The position numbers and the translations under genes were made by a program. DNA of 15,022 nt from Phlyctochytrium arcticum (taxonomy: Eukaryota > Chytridiomycota > Chytridiomycetes > Chytridiales > Chytridiaceae). Positions 9,635-15,022 of this stretch are shown piece by piece (positions within the stretch are counted from its first letter, which is position 1; each line of letters begins with the position of its first letter). The stretch covers positions 1 to 15,022 of the forward strand of contig JAHLKI010000088.1 of assembly GCA_025602905.1 (NCBI GenBank), written 5' to 3'. Below the pieces are notes generated by a model, which did not search any database, was not told the origin of the DNA, and saw only the letters and a program-made list of their open reading frames with translations.

Positions 9635-11888
9635 ATGCTGTCTGCTTCCCGCGCCGATTTGACCGAAGGGCCATCAATATGGTCGTCGATCCTGACGGGC
9701 GTGGTCTCCACACGGGGAGTCATCAGCAAAAATGTCCTTGTACTAGGTATGATGAGACCAGAGTGCTGTCCATATGGCAAACTCTAATGCAAGGGACTCT
9801 TCTCAAACAGGATCACCACAATCAGGAAAAACAACAGTCATTGAAGCCATACGACAGCGTCACCCCCACAAAATCGTCCCATCAAGTGAACCTCATCACC
9901 AGGAACTGGCATTAAGCTACTCTTACATGGACGTTGAGGATGATGAGAATGAAGGTATAAAAAGCAAGTAGTTACGAACAGGGCGACTGATGATAACTCA
10001 AATATTCTCGTGCATAAGATGTCATTGCCCGTGTTGGTCTCTATCACCTGGCATCCAGCACTGCCTTTGGAAACCTCTTTCGCTTTGCTTTGAGCCCTGC
10101 AAGTCTCTCGGATTCAATGGTCATCATCACGCTTGACTGGGCAGAACCGTGGACGTTCCTGAAGACACTTCAGGATTGGCTGCAGATGTTGGGAGATTAC
10201 GTGGAAAAGAGGGAAAAGGAAGACCCTGAGGCAGTCCAAACGATGAAAGACCGACGTAAGAACAACATGATGCGCTTACTTTCCTTGCAGAATGAAATCA
10301 CCGATTCTTTTCTTTGATTAGTGGAACTCTTCTTTCGCAGCTACACTGAACCGGTCGAGCGATCGAATTTCAACAATGATACTTTCTCCTCAGGCCCGCA
10401 GCACCCAATGCTTCTTCCGCTAACACAAGGAACATTGACACGGAATCTGGGAATACCCATAGTGATTGTCGTCCATAAGGTTTGATCCTCTGCTTCGAAC
10501 TGAATGCTGAATGGGCATATCCTGACATCTGGATAGGCGGATCTTACCACCCTATTGGAGAGAGATCGTGACTTCAAGGAAGAGCAATTCGATTTCATCC
10601 AACAAACGCTGCGAACCATCTGTCTCACTCGTATGTTGAAAAACTGAGGCTCTTTCTTTTAATTGATCGTACTAATATTTTTTGGTTCAAGATGGAGCCG
10701 CGTTATTCTATACATCGACACATCGGCCCGAAACGCTAGCCGACGTCCGCAACTATGTCCTACATCGTCTCTTTGATACTCCACCACCCGCACACGCCCC
10801 CCTTGGCTCCAGTTTTAGTTTATCACATATTTCACACTTGAATCATCAGGGCTCGGTCGATTCCATGACACAAACCACCACAAATTCCTTGTCATTTCCA
10901 TTCACAGAACGCCCTCGTATCATAGACCGCGACACAGTCTTTATACCCACCGGATGGGACAGCTGGGGGAAAATCAAGATTTTGAGGGAGGCCTTTGATT
11001 GCGCAAGCATGTCTGGGGAGGTGCGCGGAGACGGCGAGGATGACGAGATTTCGGCAGGGCTATTTGGGGGCGCAAAAGAGATATTTGAGGGAGTCATCAC
11101 CAATCCTTATAAGGACGAGGTAAATCATGTTCTGCCACTTCACGGGCCAATTCTCCTAAAATCTGTTTTTCCTAGGTCTTGACGACAGGACCAACGCTGA
11201 CTGCCGAACCAGAAAATGTCTTTCTTGAAAGGCTAAATGAGATACTCGAGTCTTCGACTCCATCCCCGGGGACAACGTCTCCCCGGAACGCGTCGCCTAG
11301 AGTTATATCTCCGTCACGGGTCCAACACACTCCGAGCACGGTTAACCCAGGCGTTTCGTCAGATGCAGCAGCGGCCGCCGCGGCCGCGGTTCTAAAGGCA
11401 CGCCTAACTGCCGCAGTCCCTCAGACGGCCAATTCAGCTGCACTGGAAGAGGTGACGGCCAAAGTCGCCAAATTGACCAAAACTAAGGTATTGTGTGGCA
11501 TTGGACGCCCTTTTGGGTTTTTGAATCTAATGCCGGAGATATTTAGGAGATGGCTTCATCCACACTGGCCTCTTTCTCGTCCTTAACTTCTGAATCCTTT
11601 TCCTCCACCTCTTCTCTTCCCCATCAACCCACCCGTCGGCTCACAAACACACCCTCTGATGTCCCACTCCCAACTTCTTCTCATTCATCTTCGGCTACCC
11701 AAGCAGCCGTTTCGCGCGCCGCAGCGTCATCGTCAGCGGCTGCATCGGTTGCAGCTGCAGCCGGTACCGTGAGTGGAGGTGGGGCTATACCTGCAGCTTC
11801 CCAAAATGAAGTGTTGGCAAACTTTTTCCAAAGCTTGTTGGCCAAAAAGGGTTCTACTCTCAGTTCTACTGGAGGCAGTTGCCAGTGA
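9635..11888 (+). CDS. DYNC1LI: Cytoplasmic dynein light intermediate chain
   Basis: Eight exons join in frame: 9635-9746, 9811-9954, 10019-10255, 10322-10479, 10537-10630, 10692-11119, 11176-11487 and 11547-11888, giving 608 residues (human light intermediate chain 1 has 523). An in-frame TAG lies four codons before the start. The N-terminus reads SIWSSIL, then a P-loop GSPQSGKT at 38-45. The Ras-like domain continues with VIITLDWAEPWTFLKTLQDW, RSYTEP, VIVVHKAD (a degenerate G4 motif near 214-219), GAALFYTS, VFIPTGWDSWGKI and AKEIFEGVITNP. The C-terminal half is low complexity with two alanine runs and ends with NEVLANFFQSLLAKKG (582-597). This matches the helix that binds Hook and BICD adaptors in animal light intermediate chains. 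The protein links dynein motors to cargo adaptors on microtubules. All seven introns are 56-66 nt; 10631-10691 has TACTAAT at its branch site. Confidence 0.95.
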
Positions 11889-12074
11889 CTCGACCTCGGC
11901 TTTGAATGAAAAGCCAGCAAGCCATCCACCTGACGCAAAGTAGGCCTATGTCCAACTTGGGACGGGCGGACAATTCTCCTTAATGCATTAGAATGTGTAA
12001 ATTAAAATGGCAAGCCGGTGCTATATAGTAGTCTATACTCGAAATGACTATACTCGAGGAATGTTTTGGAATTA
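11889..12074. other. Short spacer between convergent dynein and COQ6 genes
   Basis: These 186 bp hold the 3' ends of two convergent genes. AT-rich sequence at 11996-12010 may act in 3' processing. A 10-bp direct repeat, CTATACTCGA, occurs at 12033-12042 and 12048-12057. No gene is seen. Confidence 0.6.
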
Positions 12075-13882
12075 TTACACTACAGAGCGACTAGCAAAGT
12101 CCATGATGCGCGCTTTGAGCGGCGCAATGTTATCAATTGCCTTCATTCCCAACCGCCGTACTTCACCAAGGACATGACTTTCGGTGCCAAATATGCGTCC
12201 GATCGCATCTACCCCCTTCATCATGGCCAGATTGGGTACGTAGCGGGCCTGCATGTACTTTTCCAGCAGGTGGATATGGCCAATGTCTTGGCCGACCTCG
12301 AGCCCGGATTTGATGGTGTTTGCGAGGGCTTGGGCATCAGCGATCCCTAAATTGAGTCCCTGTCCGGCCAGAGGATGTACGGTATGGGCAGCGTCACTGT
12401 CCATGGGAAAAAATGAATAGCCCGCTCAGGGAGAATGAACCAAAATTCATCAGATGCCATACCCGATCAATGCTACGCGGCTTCTCACATATTCCTCTGC
12501 ATTTCGTAATTTGAGTGGGAAGGGAGCTCTGCTTCCCTCGGCAACCCCTGCAACGGTTGGCGGCAAGAGTCCGGATTGCTCGCCATCCCCAAACTTGGCG
12601 TTTCGCTCCAAGCCCCACATTCGCTCTTCCTTCAAATCGACAGTACTCTCCGGGTCCATTGTCTGAGCAATGAGGAATTGGACGTCGGGCCATGTCGACG
12701 TGGTTGCCGCATTCAAGATTTCCACAAATGTAGCCGGGGGTAGGGAGCACAAGTGCTTGGCTAAAGTTGGAGTTGTAGACCACACCAGAGACGAGTACTC
12801 CTCATTAAGCTTAATTTTGACACCATCAATATTCCAATTAGGCGTGCAGGTGAGACATCCCACTACTTACCGGAAGTAAGGCAACTGGGCCAGTTGGCAA
12901 AAGCGTTGCCATGCCGTGTCATTCTTTCCGTTCGGAAGTGAAGAAGGGTCCAGCTTCAAGGTAGCTACCAAACCCATTTGTTGGTAATCCCATCCAAGAC
13001 TTTCGATTCCAGCAAACTGTCGAACCCGCCGAATTACCGCCATCAGCACCAACAAGAAGGCGAGTCTGTATGGTTTTGCCCTCTTCCAGTTCCAGAATGG
13101 GCCATGAAAATGATTCTGCATGCAAGCCATCTTCAGCGGTAATGTCTCGCACCTTTGCGCGATTATGGATGGTTATTCTGCCATTCCCAGCAAATTGTTG
13201 CAGACGCTGGACCAAGGCATGCTGCAAGACGGGTTTTCAACAATGGTGGCGATCGAATCGCCGATTGTCGACGTTGTGACGCGTCAAAGGTCAGCGAACC
13301 CTTCACCCACAGCGTCCCACACATGCATCCGGGTATATGGCCGTTTACGTTCTAATGGAATCAAGTCCCATACACCGACGGACTTTAGAAACTCGATTGA
13401 TCCTGGGAGTCAATGAACTGACGCGGTTGGAAAAGTGATTTGGCTCTAGATTGGCAGGTCGCAACAAGTCCCCAGCTTCGATGAGGCTAATTCTGAGGTC
13501 CGCAGCGGCAGAGGTACTTGCTATTGAATAATGGGAAATTGCATCAGTATCGTCCAAGATTTCCCACACCCAGTGTGAGATGTTTCCTTACCCAAAGCAC
13601 AAGCCAAGGCTGTTCCCACTGTTCCTCCTCCGACAATGCAAACGTCGCAAACATGGTCAACCACTGCTTGTGTGATGAGATTGGGCCGGACTGAGACGGT
13701 TCCGGAGACCTTGACGCTTCTGTCGTATGTGTGTATGCGGAACTTGAAAATGTATGGCGATGGAGGATCTGAGCTCTCTGTGCGGAGAGTACTGAGCAGG
13801 ATTGTCTGATTGCTGCACCCGTCGCACTCCCTCGTTTACTCCCACACCTCCCGCGCCATCCAACACTTATTGATCTGAGCAT
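12075..13882 (-). CDS. COQ6: Ubiquinone biosynthesis monooxygenase COQ6, frame-disrupted as written
   Basis: Four minus-strand exons are supported: 13882-13592, 13520-12871, 12809-12463 and 12396-12075. The three introns are 71, 61 and 66 nt (donors GTAAGG, GTAAGT, GTATGG). COQ6 is an FAD-dependent enzyme on the matrix side of the inner membrane that hydroxylates the ring of the ubiquinone precursor. The N-terminus is arginine/serine-rich without acidic residues, fitting a mitochondrial presequence. The FAD-binding motif VGGGTVGTALACAL, the GADGGNSA motif and DAAHTVHPLAGQGLN (created by splicing the last intron) are present. Conserved segments lie in different frames. Single-base changes are needed between presequence and FAD motif, and at about 13404, 13299-13301, 13258-13264, 13231-13233, 13025-13027 and 12899-12902. 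The last two exons are intact. The corrected length of about 537 residues slightly exceeds yeast and human COQ6. I favour sequence error or very recent decay. Confidence 0.88.
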
Positions 13883-14151
13883 TGTTCTAAAGTAATGGAG
13901 TTATAAATTCACCTGGAAAGTTCGTGGTCTTTGGTCAGGGTGGTGGTCAGAGACTCAGAGCTGCTGAATCTGTTGCACAGCCCCCCACCCGAAATCTCGC
14001 AAATCTCGCGTTGGTCTCTCGCCGGGCACTCAAAATAAGAAGCAAAGGTATTTGTGGAAGGAAACATTTACTGCTTATTCTGTGGAGGCCCGCCGACAAC
14101 CAGAGTCCTGAGCCCGGGAGGCCTGCCTGATTACACCCGTGACGGAACTAG
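13883..14151. promoter_or_regulatory. Upstream region of COQ6
   Basis: This gap lies upstream of the minus-strand COQ6 start. It contains a short tandem, ATCTCGCAA followed by ATCTCGCG, near 13993-14009, and a C-rich run at 13981-13989. No TATA-like element or gene can be called with confidence. Promoter activity is inferred from position. Confidence 0.3.
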
Positions 14152-14370
14152 TTACGCATTCGAGTTCAGCCAGTAGCGAGATCGATAACCCAAGGCTAAG
14201 ATGATCGCACCGGCCGTGCCTAAAGGAATGGAACAGTTTCGTGCAGACAACCCAAACGGTACATGGGACGACTCGTACGGTATCTTGGACAAGTATCCCC
14301 CGAAAGAGGAACAGACGGAAGAGGAACAAAGGAAATGCAAGGCACTTAAACACGAACGACGCGTGGTTAT
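14152..14370. other. Ambiguous small coding candidate, strand undecided
   Basis: Both strands show plausible codons here. The plus strand has ATG 14201 starting MIAPAVPKGMEQF, then GTWDDSYGILDKYPPKEEQ and a lysine/glutamate-rich stretch to about 14370. The minus strand, in a matching register, reads IPYESSHVPFGLSARNCSI, a hydrophobic segment (GTAGAIILALGY) and RSRYWLNSNA with a stop at 14152. That looks like a small single-helix membrane protein. The minus strand also has an intron-like stretch at about 14344-14395 (GTGAGT, TCTAATAAC, TTTAAG), favouring that strand. The splice does not join two frames cleanly, and I recognise neither product. Confidence 0.25.
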
Positions 14371-14785
14371 TAGAAGTACTCCCGGAAGTACTCACAGTAA
14401 CAGGCCCGTCTATCCATCTCGGTTCGCATCTGCATTCTTCATTCACATACACACACCCGCATCTCGGCTCGACCTTCCATCCCACCCACCACCCCCACTT
14501 CCACGGACTCCTCTTCTGCCGCCTTCCACGGCTTGAGAGCACATATGAAGACCGACTTCGCTCCGACGGAAGGTGAGCGATTGGGTAGCTGGCTTGTGTT
14601 GGGGAAGGACAACGTTTGCTCCACTGTCCACCATTTTGCGGCGCCTACTTGGTATGGGAGCAAAAGTCTCATGTTCGCTGTGGCCTGGGAGAATGCAATT
14701 ACATCTTGGCTTGTCCTTTGCCAAGTAGGTGCTTAAGATGAGGTCCGTACGCTGAGTAGGTTCGCTGGGTATTCCTTTGTGTTTT
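14371..14785 (+). other. CT-rich stretch followed by a possible first exon
   Basis: Positions 14400-14530 are strongly C/T-rich on the plus strand, like leaders upstream of fungal start codons. ATG 14545 follows, with nine codons (MKTDFAPTE) before a possible donor GTGAGC at 14573. No second exon could be joined. A short direct repeat, GGAAGTACTC-like, lies near 14375-14395. Treat as a candidate gene start only. Confidence 0.2.
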
Positions 14786-14852
14786 GCAATTGTACCATGG
14801 CGTGTACTTTGCGGCTCCGCCCATGGCAATTGTACCATAGCGTGTACTTTGC
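14786..14852. repeat. 27-bp direct repeat pair, 40-bp period
   Basis: The 27-bp unit starting GCAATTGTACCAT occurs at 14786-14812 and 14826-14852, differing only by G/A at one site. The 13-bp gap between them ends in CCATG. It is not part of a recognised gene. It could be a protein-binding array, the edge of a satellite, or part of a mobile element together with the palindrome to its right. Confidence 0.85.
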
Positions 14853-14941
14853 CTGGCAACGGCGGGTGTACCTCCCGCTTACTTCCCTACGTGACTTTAC
14901 CGTAAAATGGACGGACTTGGAGCTTCCGGAAGATGGGTAGT

Positions 14942-14994
14942 TGTGACAGTGCATTGTTCATAAACCTAAGGTTTATGAACAATGCACTGTCACA
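14942..14994. repeat. Perfect 53-nt palindrome (26-bp arms, 1-nt centre)
   Basis: The left arm 14942-14967 (beginning TGTGACAGTG, ending AAACCT) is the exact reverse complement of 14969-14994, with a single A at 14968 between them. Homology stops at both outer ends. As DNA it could extrude as a cruciform, and as RNA it would form a long hairpin. It may be two terminal inverted repeats brought together, a tiny palindromic MITE, or a foldback assembly artefact. The 28 bases after it begin with a G run and show no gene. Confidence 0.97.
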
Positions 14995-15022
14995 GGGGGG
15001 TTTTACACTAATAAGGAATAAA

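Noticed and set aside
10256..10290. A 35-nt intron ending at TTGCAG in the dynein gene
   Set aside because: It is too short and breaks the frame; ending the intron at 10321 (66 nt) restores LELFFRSYTEP, matching the family.
13016..13040. A tiny intron explaining the COQ6 frame change at the GADGG motif
   Set aside because: Only about 21 nt lie between the GT and AG, far below any usable intron; a single extra base explains it better.
12454..13416. Several plus-strand open frames
   Set aside because: They are antisense to COQ6, whose FAD motifs and introns are on the minus strand.

Overview
The window is nuclear DNA from a fungus. Four conserved eukaryotic genes can be rebuilt from it, and all are cut by very short introns (52-73 nt) with GT...AG borders and CTAAC/CTGAC/TACTAAC-type branch sites. 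The SNF5 protein carries a GATA-type finger and a C-terminal DCPG...HLKNRQH finger. From memory this arrangement suggests a basidiomycete or an early-diverging filamentous fungus; I could not test the lineage.

Layout, left to right. Positions 1-344 (- strand) hold the 5' part of a mitochondrial carrier of the OAC1/SLC25A35 group, running off the left edge. Positions 476-2023 (+) hold an unidentified gene with convincing introns but a broken reading frame. Positions 2034-2550 hold an extreme homopolymer block: 16 G, 14 mixed bases, then 487 bases that are all C except two A. Positions 2666-3489 (+) hold an unrecognised, possibly retroelement ORF1/gag-like frame with a basic tail that needs one frame change. 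Positions 3770-5982 (-) hold scattered, frame-broken pieces of what looks like a fungal Mutator-like (MULE) transposase, with a retropepsin-like open frame lodged in the middle.

The right half is gene-dense. SNF5 (5981-8996, +, seven exons, 882 aa) and the dynein light intermediate chain (9635-11888, +, eight exons, 608 aa) are intact and in tandem. COQ6 (12075-13882, -, four exons) converges on the dynein gene. COQ6 is clearly recognisable but needs about seven single-base corrections, six of them within about 510 bp. Either that patch of sequence is poor or the gene is newly decaying. Beyond COQ6 there is an ambiguous small ORF, a CT-rich stretch, a 27-bp repeat pair and a perfect 53-nt palindrome near the right edge.

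The genes do not form a pathway. Two products act in mitochondria (carrier, ubiquinone synthesis), one in chromatin remodelling and one in microtubule transport. The notable contrast is between about 4.5 kb of clean coding sequence (SNF5 and dynein) and frame-broken stretches on both sides, with a 487-nt C tract and transposon debris between the conserved genes.
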